64,000 nucleotides of DNA from Chryseobacterium potabilaquae (GTDB lineage: Bacteria > Bacteroidota > Bacteroidia > Flavobacteriales > Weeksellaceae): contig NZ_CACVBR010000006.1 of the NCBI RefSeq assembly GCF_902728265.1, positions 62,001-126,000 of the forward strand, read 5' to 3'. Under the pieces are notes generated by a model that did no database searches, was not told the origin of the DNA, and was given only the letters and a program-made list of their open reading frames with translations. The stretch's first letter is position 1. Every line of letters starts with the position of its first letter. The translations under genes were made by a program, and so were the position numbers. Of this stretch, positions 44,715-53,497 are shown one piece after another.

Positions 44715-45434
44715 ATGAAAACAGATATACTTGCTTTTGGAGCGCATCCTGATGATGTAGAGTTGGGGTGTGGAGGAACAATTGCTAAATTGGTTTCAGA
44801 GGGTAAAATATGTGCTATTGTTGATCTTACAAAGGGTGAATTAGGTACAAGAGGAACCGATGAAACACGAAAAGTTGAAGCAATGAATGCAGCAAAAATT
44901 TTAGGTGTTTCTGCTAGAGAAAACCTTGGAATGAAAGATGGTTTTCTAGAGAATTCTGAAGAGTATCAAATGAGGATAGTAAAAATGATTCGCAAATATA
45001 GGCCAGAAATCGTCTTGGCTAATGCAATTGATGATAGACATCCAGACCATGCTAAAGGAGCGAAATTAGTGTCAGATGCTTGCTTTTTAGCAGGGTTAAG
45101 AAAGATTGAAACTGTTGTGGAAGGAGAAAGTCAGGAAGTATGGAGACCTAAACATGTTTTTCATTATATTCAATGGAAGGATATAAAGCCGGAATTTGTC
45201 ATTGATATTTCGGAATATCTTGATCAAAAAATTGAAGCGTGTATGGCTTTTAAAACACAATTTTATGATCCTACATCAACAGAACCTGTCACTCCAATTG
45301 CTACAAAAGACTTCTATGAGAGTTTAACCTACCGAGCTCAGGATTTAGGACGCCTTTCGGGAGTTGCTTATGCTGAGGGATTTACGACTGAGAAGCTCAT
45401 TGCGATGAAAAATTTTGATGGAATTGTTTGGTAA
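44715..45434 (+). CDS. bshB1: bacillithiol biosynthesis deacetylase BshB1
   Basis: BshB1 removes the acetyl group from N-acetylglucosaminyl-malate in bacillithiol synthesis. The 239 residues begin MKTDILAFGAHPDDVELGC, the zinc site AHPDD of PIG-L deacetylases, with the third ligand in DRHPDHAKGAK. The C-terminal region has FKTQFYDPTSTEPVT, as in the BshB1 subgroup. An ATG at 44673 lies inside a terminator hairpin and is rejected. bshA and bshC are not in the window. tRNA-His follows 35 nt later. Confidence 0.92.
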   Translation: MKTDILAFGAHPDDVELGCGGTIAKLVSEGKICAIVDLTKGELGTRGTDETRKVEAMNAAKILGVSARENLGMKDGFLENSEEYQMRIVKMIRKYRPEIVLANAIDDRHPDHAKGAKLVSDACFLAGLRKIETVVEGESQEVWRPKHVFHYIQWKDIKPEFVIDISEYLDQKIEACMAFKTQFYDPTSTEPVTPIATKDFYESLTYRAQDLGRLSGVAYAEGFTTEKLIAMKNFDGIVW

Positions 45435-45449
45435 TTAAAAAATCTTCCC

Positions 45450-45457
45450 TATATTTG
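45450..45457 (+). promoter_or_regulatory. -7 promoter box for tRNA-His
   Basis: TATATTTGC lies 12 nt upstream of the mature tRNA 5' end, so the primary transcript has a very short 5' leader. Confidence 0.6.
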
Positions 45458-45469
45458 CACTCACAAAAC

Positions 45470-45547
<78 letters not shown>

Positions 45548-45551
45548 TATT

Positions 45552-45588
45552 AAACACATTTTCTTAATGAAAATGTGTTTTTTTTTGT
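45552..45588 (+). terminator. terminator after tRNA-His
   Basis: A perfect 12-bp stem AAACACATTTTC / GAAAATGTGTTT with a 5-nt loop, followed by a long T run. Confidence 0.85.
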
Positions 45589-45618
45589 TTTAATTGGATC
45601 CCTTATTTTTATTTTTGA

Positions 45619-45657
45619 GCATAAAAAAAGCATCATTTTCAGATGCTTATGTTTTTT
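45619..45657 (-). terminator. terminator after DUF3276 gene
   Basis: Stem AAGCATC / GATGCTT with A/T runs on both sides, able to act on the minus strand 15 nt past the stop codon. Confidence 0.6.
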
Positions 45658-45671
45658 TAATATTGATTAAT

Positions 45672-46007
45672 TTAAACTTCGTCGTCAGAATCTATGGTGT
45701 ATGATCTGCTTTTGAAGTCTTTGTCATGTTTTTCTGAAATTACATCCTCACCTTTTTCGTTAATGATGAAATCTGTGGACTCATTAAACATCTCCTGAAA
45801 ACTTTTAAAATCTTCTTTATAAAGATAAATTTTGTGTTTCTCGAATGTAGCTTCTCCATTCTCCCCGAAATTCTTTTTACTTTCGGTAATTGTAAGGTAA
45901 TAATCCCCTGCTTTCGTCTCGCGCACATCAAAGAAATAAGTTCTTCTTCCTGCTTTTAACACCTTGGTGAAAATCTCATTTTCATGGCGTTCCTTGTATT
46001 CACTCAT
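45672..46007 (-). CDS. DUF3276 (PUR-alpha-like) protein
   Basis: A 111-residue protein of the Bacteroidetes DUF3276 family, related to the PUR fold that binds single-stranded nucleic acid. Typical segments are IFTKVLKAGRRTYFFDVRET, DYYLTITESKK and HKIYLYKEDFKSFQEMF. The C-terminus is acidic and charged. The promoter box TATATTTG is at 46037-46044 on the minus strand. It is a monocistronic gene; nucleic-acid binding is inferred from the family. Confidence 0.9.
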   Translation of the reverse strand: MSEYKERHENEIFTKVLKAGRRTYFFDVRETKAGDYYLTITESKKNFGENGEATFEKHKIYLYKEDFKSFQEMFNESTDFIINEKGEDVISEKHDKDFKSRSYTIDSDDEV

Positions 46008-46036
46008 TGTTAGATATTTTTTAATCTTGTTAAGAA

Positions 46037-46044
46037 CAAATATA
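46037..46044 (-). promoter_or_regulatory. -7 promoter box for DUF3276 gene
   Basis: TATATTTG on the minus strand, 29 nt upstream of ATG. Confidence 0.55.
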
Positions 46045-46106
46045 AAAGTTTTCTTTTAATCACAAAATTTTTTTTATGATTTAATTAACATTCCTGAATA
46101 AATTAG

Positions 46107-47768
46107 CTATGCAGTTACAGAATTGTTAAATTCTGTAAGATTAATAATCTTATCCGCTTTTTGCGCGCTAGACTCTCTGTGTGTGATAATTATGGATGTT
46201 GCGTTGCGTATTTTTTTATCTATATTTTCTAAAATATTTTGTTCTGTTTCGGTATCGAGAGCAGACAAAGAATCATCAAAAATTATAATATTTGGGTCTT
46301 TAATTAAGGCTCTTGCTATACATATTCTTTGTTTTTGCCCTCCGGAAAGCATAACGCCTCGCTCGCCAACAAGTGTTTTATATCCTTCTTTGAACTCTAT
46401 AATATTTTTATGAACATCTGCTATTTTAGCATATTCATATACTTTTTCATGGGAAGGATGATCAATAGCAAAACCAATATTGTTTTCAATAGAATCTGAA
46501 AATAAATAGCTTTCTTGAGGAATATAGCCTATAAAGTTTCTATAATTATCTAAATTATGCTCTTTTAGGTTTTTTCCATCAATTAAGATTTCCCCTTTAC
46601 TAGGGTCAATTAAGCGACAAAGAAGCAAGGCAATAGTAGATTTTCCACTGCCTGTTTTACCCATAATGGCAATAGATTGCCCGGCGTTTACCTTAAAGCT
46701 TAAATTATCTAAAGCTTTTATTCCTGTATTTGGATACACATAAGAGACGTTCTTGAACTCTATATCTCCTTTAATGGGATAATGATCGAAATTTGTATTA
46801 ATAATTTCTGTCTTTTTATCCAAAAATTCATTAATTCTTTGCATTGAAGCTTCTGCTCTTTGGTTAACAGAAGTTACCCAGCCCACCATAGAAAACGGCC
46901 AAATTAGGATGTTGATATACATGAAAAAATCTGCAATCTTTCCTACACTTAATTGCCCATCAATATACTTTTGTCCTCCAATAAGTATAATGGCTACGTT
47001 TAGTAATCCGATAACAAATAGAATGATAGTAAAGAAATAAGCTTCTGTCTTGGCTAGATTAAGCGCTTTATCTTGATAATCGGTTACTTTAATGCTGTAG
47101 TTTTTTTTGATATAATTTTCTCTCGCAAAAAATTTAACCACTCGGATCCCAGAAAAACTATCTTGAACAAAAGTGGAAATCGCAGATTGGCTTTTTTGCA
47201 TAATTTTCGACTTTCGATTGATAATCGAGCTTACTTTGAAAATTATATAAGATAAAATAGGAAGTGGTAGTAATGTCCATAAAGTCATGGATACATCTGT
47301 TTTTATCATATAAATACTCGTGATCAATAGGAGTATTATTAAATTGACCACATACATTACTCCGGGGCCAAGATACATTCTTACGGCTACGACATCTTCA
47401 CTTAATCGGTTCATAAGGTCACCAATAGTAGTTTGTTTGTAATCCGTTAAAGATAGCTCTTGATAATGTCTATAAATTTTATTCTTGAGTTCATATTCAA
47501 TTCTTCTTGAAGCGACAATGATTGTTTGTCTCATCATAAAGGTAAAGAATCCGGTTAACAAGGAACAGCCTACAATAATTCCTACATAAATTAATACTTG
47601 ATTGTTAAAACCTAGATTTCCATTTTTTGTGAGTTCATCCACAGATTTTCCCACAAATTGGACTTTGTATATATTGAAAAAGTTACTTGCTATGATAAAT
47701 AATAACCCCCAAAACAAAAGTGCTTTGTGTTTCCAAAAATAAGGGTTTAACGTTTTTAATGCTTTCAT
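46107..47768 (-). CDS. ABC exporter, fused permease and ATPase
   Basis: A 553-residue half-transporter of the MsbA/LmrA type. Six membrane helices occupy about residues 15-310, with intracellular loops like LKNKIYRHYQELSL. The ATPase has Walker A IMGKTGSGKSTIALLLCR (about 368-385), the signature LSGGQKQRICIARAL, Walker B IIIFDDSLSALD and the H-loop SIIITHRESS. It uses Asp rather than Glu after Walker B (FDDS), a change often seen in the degenerate half of heterodimers, so it may pair with another half-transporter. Substrate unknown; no partner gene is adjacent. Confidence 0.9.
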   Translation of the reverse strand: MKALKTLNPYFWKHKALLFWGLLFIIASNFFNIYKVQFVGKSVDELTKNGNLGFNNQVLIYVGIIVGCSLLTGFFTFMMRQTIIVASRRIEYELKNKIYRHYQELSLTDYKQTTIGDLMNRLSEDVVAVRMYLGPGVMYVVNLIILLLITSIYMIKTDVSMTLWTLLPLPILSYIIFKVSSIINRKSKIMQKSQSAISTFVQDSFSGIRVVKFFARENYIKKNYSIKVTDYQDKALNLAKTEAYFFTIILFVIGLLNVAIILIGGQKYIDGQLSVGKIADFFMYINILIWPFSMVGWVTSVNQRAEASMQRINEFLDKKTEIINTNFDHYPIKGDIEFKNVSYVYPNTGIKALDNLSFKVNAGQSIAIMGKTGSGKSTIALLLCRLIDPSKGEILIDGKNLKEHNLDNYRNFIGYIPQESYLFSDSIENNIGFAIDHPSHEKVYEYAKIADVHKNIIEFKEGYKTLVGERGVMLSGGQKQRICIARALIKDPNIIIFDDSLSALDTETEQNILENIDKKIRNATSIIITHRESSAQKADKIINLTEFNNSVTA

Positions 47769-47777
47769 AAGGTTTTA

Positions 47778-47785
47778 CAAAATTA
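47778..47785 (-). promoter_or_regulatory. -7 promoter box for ABC exporter
   Basis: TAATTTTG on the minus strand, 9 nt before the start codon, so the leader would be only a few nt long. Confidence 0.45.
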
Positions 47786-47829
47786 CGAAAATGTGATTAG
47801 AATACGAATTTCATAAATTTTAAATTTTG

Positions 47830-47837
47830 TATCTTTG
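47830..47837 (+). promoter_or_regulatory. -7 promoter box for nusB
   Basis: TATCTTTGC, 23 nt upstream of ATG 47861. Confidence 0.65.
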
Positions 47838-47860
47838 CACTTATAAAAAAAGCTCTTTGA

Positions 47861-48766
47861 ATGTTAGGAAGACGACAAATCCGTGAAAAAGTGGTACAAT
47901 CAGTATATTCGTACTATCAGAATCCTGTAAAGTTTGATGTTTTAGAGAAAAATATGTTCTCTGGTATAGAAAAAATCTATTATCTGTATGTTTATGAACT
48001 CAATTTTTTAGTGGCCTTAAAAGAATTGGCTGAGAATCAAATAGAAATTGGGAAAAATAAATATCTTAAAACGGAAGCGGATATTAATCCTAACCAAAAA
48101 TTTATCAATAATCAGGTTTTAATCAAGTTAGAAGAAAACCCTGAGCGATTATTTTTTACCGGCCAGCATAAGCAGTTAAAATGGGATCTTCATGATGATT
48201 TACTAGTCAAGACTTTTCAGAAAATTACGGCAGGTAAGAGATATCAAGATTTTATGAAAGTTGATGGATATTCCTTTGAAGAAGATCAGAAATTTATAGG
48301 GAAATTATTCTTAAGATATATTGCTGAAAATGACGATTTCCATGATTATCTTGGGGATAAAGAATTAAGCTGGTATGATGATATTCATATTGCGAATTCT
48401 ATGGTTCAGAAAACAATTGGATTTTTAAGAGAAGATGAAGATAGCAGAACTTTAATTAAAATGATTAAAGATGATGATGATAAAACGTTTGCAAGCAAGT
48501 TGTTGAGAGATACATTAAATAGCTGGGAAAATAACGAAAAGAAATTAGCGGAAAGATTAGAAAATTGGGATTTGGAAAGAGTTTCTTTAATGGATAAGGT
48601 TATCTTATCAATAGCGATATCAGAGCTGGATAACTTTTCTTTTACCCCTTCAAGAGTAATTATTAATGAATATATAGAAGTAGCAAAAGTATTTGCGACA
48701 GATAGGTCTAATATTTTTATTAATGGTATTTTAGATAAATACTGTAAAGATCAAAATAGAATTTAA
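47861..48766 (+). CDS. nusB: transcription antitermination factor NusB, long Bacteroidetes form
   Basis: NusB binds boxA RNA with S10 and promotes rRNA antitermination. At 301 residues it is about twice the length of E. coli NusB. The start LGRRQIREKVVQSVYSYYQN and the C-terminal block VSLMDKVILSIAISELDNF with VIINEYIEVAKVFATDRSNIFINGILDK are family hallmarks. The middle 130 residues are a lineage-specific helical insertion. The next gene, a DUF1573 lipoprotein, follows directly; nusB-DUF1573-yajC is a common Bacteroidetes order. Confidence 0.93.
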   Translation: MLGRRQIREKVVQSVYSYYQNPVKFDVLEKNMFSGIEKIYYLYVYELNFLVALKELAENQIEIGKNKYLKTEADINPNQKFINNQVLIKLEENPERLFFTGQHKQLKWDLHDDLLVKTFQKITAGKRYQDFMKVDGYSFEEDQKFIGKLFLRYIAENDDFHDYLGDKELSWYDDIHIANSMVQKTIGFLREDEDSRTLIKMIKDDDDKTFASKLLRDTLNSWENNEKKLAERLENWDLERVSLMDKVILSIAISELDNFSFTPSRVIINEYIEVAKVFATDRSNIFINGILDKYCKDQNRI

Positions 48767-48803
48767 TATGAAATCAATGATTTGTGAATACATTTTAAGA
48801 AAT

Positions 48804-49316
48804 ATGAAAAATATGAACAAAAAAGCGTTATCAATTTTCGTTTTGTCTATTATAGGCATGGGTTTGGTCTCTTGTAAAAAAGAAAATAAAGCACAAGAAC
48901 AAGTTATTTTATCAGGTCATCCTAAAGATGGAATTGATAGTGCAGCTCAAATTTCTTCATCTCCTGCTGAGGAAGTAAAAATGCCTGCTCAATCTACTCA
49001 ACCATCAACAACAATTGCCTTATCTGAAAGTAATTTTGATTTTGGAAAAATTAAGAAAGGAGATAAGGTAGAACATGAGTATGAAATAACCAATACAGGA
49101 AAAAATCCTTTGGTAATCTCTGAGGTTAAACCAGGATGTGGATGTACAGCTCCGGATTTTACAAAAGAGCCTATTATGCCAGGTAAAAAAGGGAAGATTA
49201 CATTGCATTTTGATTCTACAAACTTTGAGGGAAATGTTCAAAAGTATGCAGATGTTTTTGCTAATGTAGATGATGCTCCTATCCAGTTAACATTCACGGC
49301 GAATATTCAACCTTAA
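48804..49316 (+). CDS. DUF1573 lipoprotein
   Basis: A 170-residue lipoprotein from ATG 48804 (an upstream ATG at 48768 adds 12 residues with no lipobox function; ATG 48813 is also possible). The signal is MNKKALSIFVLSIIGMGLVSC. A Pro/Ser-rich linker follows, then an Ig-like DUF1573 domain with NFDFGKIKKGDKVEHEYEI, NTGKNPLVISEVKPGCGCT and GKKGKITLHFDS. The KPGCGCT motif is diagnostic. It is in line with nusB and yajC. The family is found across Bacteroidetes; function is not established. Confidence 0.88.
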   Translation: MKNMNKKALSIFVLSIIGMGLVSCKKENKAQEQVILSGHPKDGIDSAAQISSSPAEEVKMPAQSTQPSTTIALSESNFDFGKIKKGDKVEHEYEITNTGKNPLVISEVKPGCGCTAPDFTKEPIMPGKKGKITLHFDSTNFEGNVQKYADVFANVDDAPIQLTFTANIQP

Positions 49317-49336
49317 TATTATAAATAGTAAAAAAT

Positions 49337-49699
49337 ATGCTAACAATGTTTTTACAAGCACAACCACAAGGGTCCTCTTCTATGATGTTGATCATGATGG
49401 GTGTGATGTTTGTAGGATTTTATTTTCTGATGATTAGACCTCAGATGAAAAAACAAAAGCAAGAGAAAAACTTTCAAGAAACTCTAAAAGTGGGAACTCG
49501 AGTAGTGCTTACTTCAGGCCTTCACGGAAGAATTGCTCAGGTTCAAGAGGATGGTTTCGTCATTGAAACGTTGTCAGGAAAATTAAAATTTGAAAAAGCT
49601 GCTGTTTCAAGAGAGTTTACAGAAGCTCGTTTTGGAGATAAATCAAAAACAGCTGATAAGCAGACAGAGAAAAAAGAAATTGAAACTGAAAAAAAATAG
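49337..49699 (+). CDS. yajC: preprotein translocase accessory subunit YajC
   Basis: A 120-residue single-span inner-membrane protein of the SecDF-YajC complex. The helix is MMLIMMGVMFVGFYFLMIRPQ (about 17-37) followed by QMKKQKQEKNFQETLKVGTRVVLTSGLHGRI, the cytoplasmic signature of YajC. The tail is Lys/Glu-rich. It ends the nusB group, and a terminator follows at 49724-49763. Confidence 0.94.
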   Translation: MLTMFLQAQPQGSSSMMLIMMGVMFVGFYFLMIRPQMKKQKQEKNFQETLKVGTRVVLTSGLHGRIAQVQEDGFVIETLSGKLKFEKAAVSREFTEARFGDKSKTADKQTEKKEIETEKK

Positions 49700-49723
49700 T
49701 TTTCAATTTTTAAAATATATCTA

Positions 49724-49763
49724 AAACAGCGGTGTGAACTTTGTTCATACCGCTGTTTTTTTA
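49724..49763 (+). terminator. terminator after yajC
   Basis: Stem AAAACAGCGGT / ACCGCTGTTTT with a 15-nt loop, then a T run. Confidence 0.8.
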
Positions 49764-49839
49764 CGGATATTTAGACGTAAGTTAATTACTATGATTATAT
49801 TTTTTTAATTTGCACTTTATAATTTATACTATTTCTCAA

Positions 49840-50571
49840 ATGAATCAAAATAGAGATAAAAATGTTCTCATTTTAGGAGCTAATTCTGATGTAGCAAAGG
49901 AATGTATCAAGCAATATGTGAAGAAAGGATTTTATGTGGTTGCTGCGTCTAGAAATATACAATCATTGAATCATTTTGTAGAAGATAATCAAATGGTTGA
50001 GAAAGTAAGAGTTTTGTATTTTGATTCTATGGCATTTGATACCCATCAAAAATTTTATAATGATCTCCCGATAAAACCTCATATTGTAGTATACGCTGCG
50101 GGTTTTTTAGTGGATAATGAAAGGGCATTGAGAGAATTTAAAGAAACTCAACAAATGATGATCACCAATTATATGGGGGCTGTATCTGTTCTTAATATTA
50201 TTGCGACGGATGTGAATAATAAAAATTTAGAAAGAATCATCGGGCTTTCATCTCTTTCTGGGGTAAGAGGAAGGAAAAGTAATTTTATTTATGGTAGTAC
50301 AAAAGCAGCTTTTACAACTTATTTAGCAGGCTTAAGACAAGAACTTGCTTCCAGAAATATTCGAGTAAATGCTTTGGTAATTGGGTATATCAGAACAAAA
50401 ATTAATGAAGGGCTTAAGCTGAATGAATCTTTAATTATGGAACCTGGCTATGTTGCAAAATTCATCGTCAATGCAGGCAACTCTTTTACAATTGTTCCTA
50501 ATTTTAAATGGAAGATTATTTATTTAATTTTGAAAATTCTTCCTGAGAGCTTAGTTGCCAAATTACCATGA
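49840..50571 (+). CDS. short-chain dehydrogenase/reductase
   Basis: A 243-residue SDR enzyme from ATG 49840. The cofactor motif is VLILGANSDVAKECIKQYVK (about 9-28), a GxxxxxA variant of the usual GxxxGxG. The catalytic Ser, Tyr and Lys are in SSLSGVRGRKSNFIYGSTKAAF, spanning YGSTK. NVA-like NYMGAVSVLN follows the expected order. The substrate is unknown. An ATG at 49810 would add ten residues without support. It converges on the gene at 50572 with no gap. Confidence 0.87.
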   Translation: MNQNRDKNVLILGANSDVAKECIKQYVKKGFYVVAASRNIQSLNHFVEDNQMVEKVRVLYFDSMAFDTHQKFYNDLPIKPHIVVYAAGFLVDNERALREFKETQQMMITNYMGAVSVLNIIATDVNNKNLERIIGLSSLSGVRGRKSNFIYGSTKAAFTTYLAGLRQELASRNIRVNALVIGYIRTKINEGLKLNESLIMEPGYVAKFIVNAGNSFTIVPNFKWKIIYLILKILPESLVAKLP

Positions 50572-51528
50572 TTAATAAGCGTCTCTTACCCAAAAGAAAT
50601 CCTCCTCCTTTTTACTTGTTTTTAACTTTTTTAAAATGATTCGGAATTGTTCTATTTGTTTGTTATTTAAATGATTATGTTTTTTGTAAAATTGAGCTAG
50701 ACGTTCTATTTCACGATCATAAAAATCACTCTGATCATTGGGACTAGTATAACCATATTCATTGTAATAAGTATCCATGTCACTCATGAACTCATTCAGT
50801 TTTTTCTCAAGCTCGTCCGATAAGTAAAATTCTTCTACGATAAATTTACAGTAAAAAGGTTTGTTCTTTTTGTCATTGGGAAAGGGGTTTTCATTAATAT
50901 AAGCATTAATATAATCCTGATTAAACAATAAATTCTGTGTTTCAGAAGATATCTTGACTAAGTCGAAAAAATTAAAAAGAGCTTCATTATTTTGATTGAA
51001 CATCATGGCTTTGACAATAACATGATTTTTAGGTAAAGGGGGAGTATGTATTCCTACTTGGTTAGCTAACATGAATTTATTCATCTCGGAATAATCATAG
51101 TTATCATTCATCACAGTGCAATAAATCATTAAATAATTATTGTCTTTTTTGTTTTTTTCTACCCCTTTATAAGCAATACAGTTTTTGTAAGAATCAACTT
51201 CGTAGAGATTTTCGTCTTTTTCAAAATCCATTTGTAAAGTACCCATGTATTCGCTACTGCCACTCTGATGAAGAAATTTTTCATTCAACAGATAGCCGGT
51301 AAGATAATGGTCTTTATGCTGCCAGGAAAAGTGCTTTTTATAGCTGCTATCCCAACTTTCCCCATAATCGATGATTAAATTGTCGGTTTTTGAATCGTTA
51401 CTATAAATACTGAAATTATTATCTTCTTTAATACTATAATGAAGTATACGATCGTAGGACAATTTTTTAATCTGAGCATTAATAATTATAGAAAATAAAA
51501 ATAAAATAAGAAAAATTTTTTTTTTCAT
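50572..51528 (-). CDS. hypothetical secreted protein
   Basis: I do not recognise a family in this 318-residue protein. It has a classical signal peptide (MKKKIFLILFLFSIIINAQ) and a mature part rich in Asp, Lys, Asn and Tyr, with beta-strand like stretches (NFSIYSNDSKTDNLIIDYG) resembling GLPGLI-type proteins only loosely. The last 60 residues are charged helices. No Cys cluster or sorting domain is visible, so it is probably periplasmic. It precedes no obvious partner; ligD lies upstream across 41 nt. Confidence 0.7.
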   Translation of the reverse strand: MKKKIFLILFLFSIIINAQIKKLSYDRILHYSIKEDNNFSIYSNDSKTDNLIIDYGESWDSSYKKHFSWQHKDHYLTGYLLNEKFLHQSGSSEYMGTLQMDFEKDENLYEVDSYKNCIAYKGVEKNKKDNNYLMIYCTVMNDNYDYSEMNKFMLANQVGIHTPPLPKNHVIVKAMMFNQNNEALFNFFDLVKISSETQNLLFNQDYINAYINENPFPNDKKNKPFYCKFIVEEFYLSDELEKKLNEFMSDMDTYYNEYGYTSPNDQSDFYDREIERLAQFYKKHNHLNNKQIEQFRIILKKLKTSKKEEDFFWVRDAY

Positions 51529-51569
51529 CAGAAATGTGTTTCTTCAAAAATACTAATAAAGTTAAATAG

Positions 51570-53420
51570 TTAATCATTATTTTGTAACAATTCCAGGGCT
51601 TTTATCATATCAATCCCTTTTCCCAAAACAGATTTAAATAAATCTCCCTTTTCTTTAATCCTATCCAATGCATTATGGATATTGAAATCTGTAGCTTTTA
51701 ACCCTTCTTTCAACTCTTCCCATTCCAAAGGCATTGACACCGGGGCTCCTTCTTTTGGACGTAAACTATAAACGCTTGCCAAAGTCTGTCCTGTTATGTT
51801 TTGAAGATAATCTAGATAAATTTTTTTATCGTCTCTTTTTTGTAAGCTCCTTTCCAAAGTGGTAATTTGGAGTGATTTTTCATTAACATGTTTCATTAAA
51901 ATATGGGCAAAATCTTTCACTTGATCAAAATCGTATTTTTTACCCATGGGAATGTAGATATGCATCCCGGTACTTCCTGAAGTTTTACAGTATCCTTTAA
52001 TGTTAATGGAGCTCAATACTTCCTTTACTTGTAAAGCTGTTTCAATGACATTATTAAAGCTGTTTTTTTTCGATGGATCAAGATCTAAAACTAAAAAATC
52101 GGGATGTTCTAAATCAGGAAGCGAGCTATTCCAAGGGTTAAGGTCGATACAGCCTAAATTATTAAGATAAGCTAAAGTTGCTTTATCGTTACAGTAAATG
52201 TAGTCAATGTATTTGTCATTGGACTCTGAATATACCTGTGTAGTTTTTATCCAATCCGGAATGGCATCACCTGCATCTTTTTGATAAAAACCAGGTTTTT
52301 CGATTCCATTAGGAAAACGGTTTAATGATAAGGGACGGTTTTTTAAATGGGGTAAGATGTAGCTAGCAATCGATTGGTAATATTCGATCACCTCTCCTTT
52401 GGAGATATTATCTGTAGGAAAATATATTTTATCCTGATGAGTTAATTTTACTTTATGGCTATTCAACGTAATTTCTTTTTCAGTGGTTTTGATGTTTTTT
52501 GAGGAAGTTTTGGTTTTCATTTTTTGCGATTTTAGGTTAACATCTTCAGGATTTTTATCTTCGCGGATAGCTATAAAAACAGGATGGCGAAAAATCCCAT
52601 CTTTGGTAATTTCAGAATATTTTATTTCGCATACAAGTTCTGGCTTGGTCCATGTAACAGGCATATTTGTTTTAAGAACGATAGTAAATGGTGATGTTTT
52701 TATGATAAGCTTTTTTAATCTTTCATGAAGTTGATTCAGCAAATCTTTATTAAAACCGGTTCCTGTATGTCCGGAATAGATGAGTTTTCCATTTCTATAT
52801 TTTCCTAAAATAAGTGCTCCGAAACCTTCTCTGGAACCGCGTGGTTCTGTAAATCCGCAAATTATCGCTTCTTCTGTATTAGTAAATTTTATTTTTAACC
52901 ACTCTGACGTTCGATGATTTCTTGTATATAGGCTATTTGATTTTTTTGCAATCATACCCTCTAACTTCATTTTTTTCATCTGATTAAAAAACTCGATGCC
53001 TTTTTCGGAAATATGGTCACAGTATTTAATACGTTCAGTTTCAGTTAAAGCCTCTTTTAAAAGTTCCTTTCTTTGAATTAAAGGGAGTTCTTCTATAGAA
53101 TGACCATTCAGCCATAAGATGTCAAAGACTTGGTATACAAGGGCTAAGTTGGGGTTATCTCCACTTTGTTGTAGTAATTGAAAATTAGGCCTTCCACTTT
53201 CATCATAGGCCACAATCTCACCATCCAAAATCATGGTATGTTTTTGTTCTTTGAAATCTTGCGAAATTTTTTCAAATTTTGATAAAAAAGAAATTCCATT
53301 CCTAGAGTAGAATAGGGGGTGATTTTTGCTAAGGTCTGCAATAGCGCGATAACCGTCCCATTTTATTTCAAAAATCCAGTTTTCATCATTAAATGCTTTT
53401 TCAAAAGATTTGGCGAGCAT
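51570..53420 (-). CDS. ligD: LigD ligase and polymerase part (frame 2 of a split ligD)
   Basis: A 616-residue product holding an ATP-dependent DNA ligase followed by a primase-like polymerase, used in bacterial non-homologous end joining. The ligase has the nucleotidyl motif FEIKWDGYRA with catalytic Lys (about 20), MILDGEIVA and GMIAKKSNSLYT. The polymerase (about 320-600) has LSLNRFPNGIEKPGFYQKDAG, LVLDLDPSK and TGMHIYIPMG. The same frame is open upstream to at least 53547 and overlaps the end of the phosphoesterase gene. The two would form one LigD of about 843 residues if one A were added to the A9 run at 53527-53535. ATG 53420 is a plausible internal start. Confidence 0.88.
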   Translation of the reverse strand: MLAKSFEKAFNDENWIFEIKWDGYRAIADLSKNHPLFYSRNGISFLSKFEKISQDFKEQKHTMILDGEIVAYDESGRPNFQLLQQSGDNPNLALVYQVFDILWLNGHSIEELPLIQRKELLKEALTETERIKYCDHISEKGIEFFNQMKKMKLEGMIAKKSNSLYTRNHRTSEWLKIKFTNTEEAIICGFTEPRGSREGFGALILGKYRNGKLIYSGHTGTGFNKDLLNQLHERLKKLIIKTSPFTIVLKTNMPVTWTKPELVCEIKYSEITKDGIFRHPVFIAIREDKNPEDVNLKSQKMKTKTSSKNIKTTEKEITLNSHKVKLTHQDKIYFPTDNISKGEVIEYYQSIASYILPHLKNRPLSLNRFPNGIEKPGFYQKDAGDAIPDWIKTTQVYSESNDKYIDYIYCNDKATLAYLNNLGCIDLNPWNSSLPDLEHPDFLVLDLDPSKKNSFNNVIETALQVKEVLSSINIKGYCKTSGSTGMHIYIPMGKKYDFDQVKDFAHILMKHVNEKSLQITTLERSLQKRDDKKIYLDYLQNITGQTLASVYSLRPKEGAPVSMPLEWEELKEGLKATDFNIHNALDRIKEKGDLFKSVLGKGIDMIKALELLQNND

Positions 53421-53497
53421 AGGTTTGATGAAATTTTTTAATTTTTTTTCTTCACTTAAAGAGTTAAATCTATGATATTTTGACTGGGTATGCGAAG

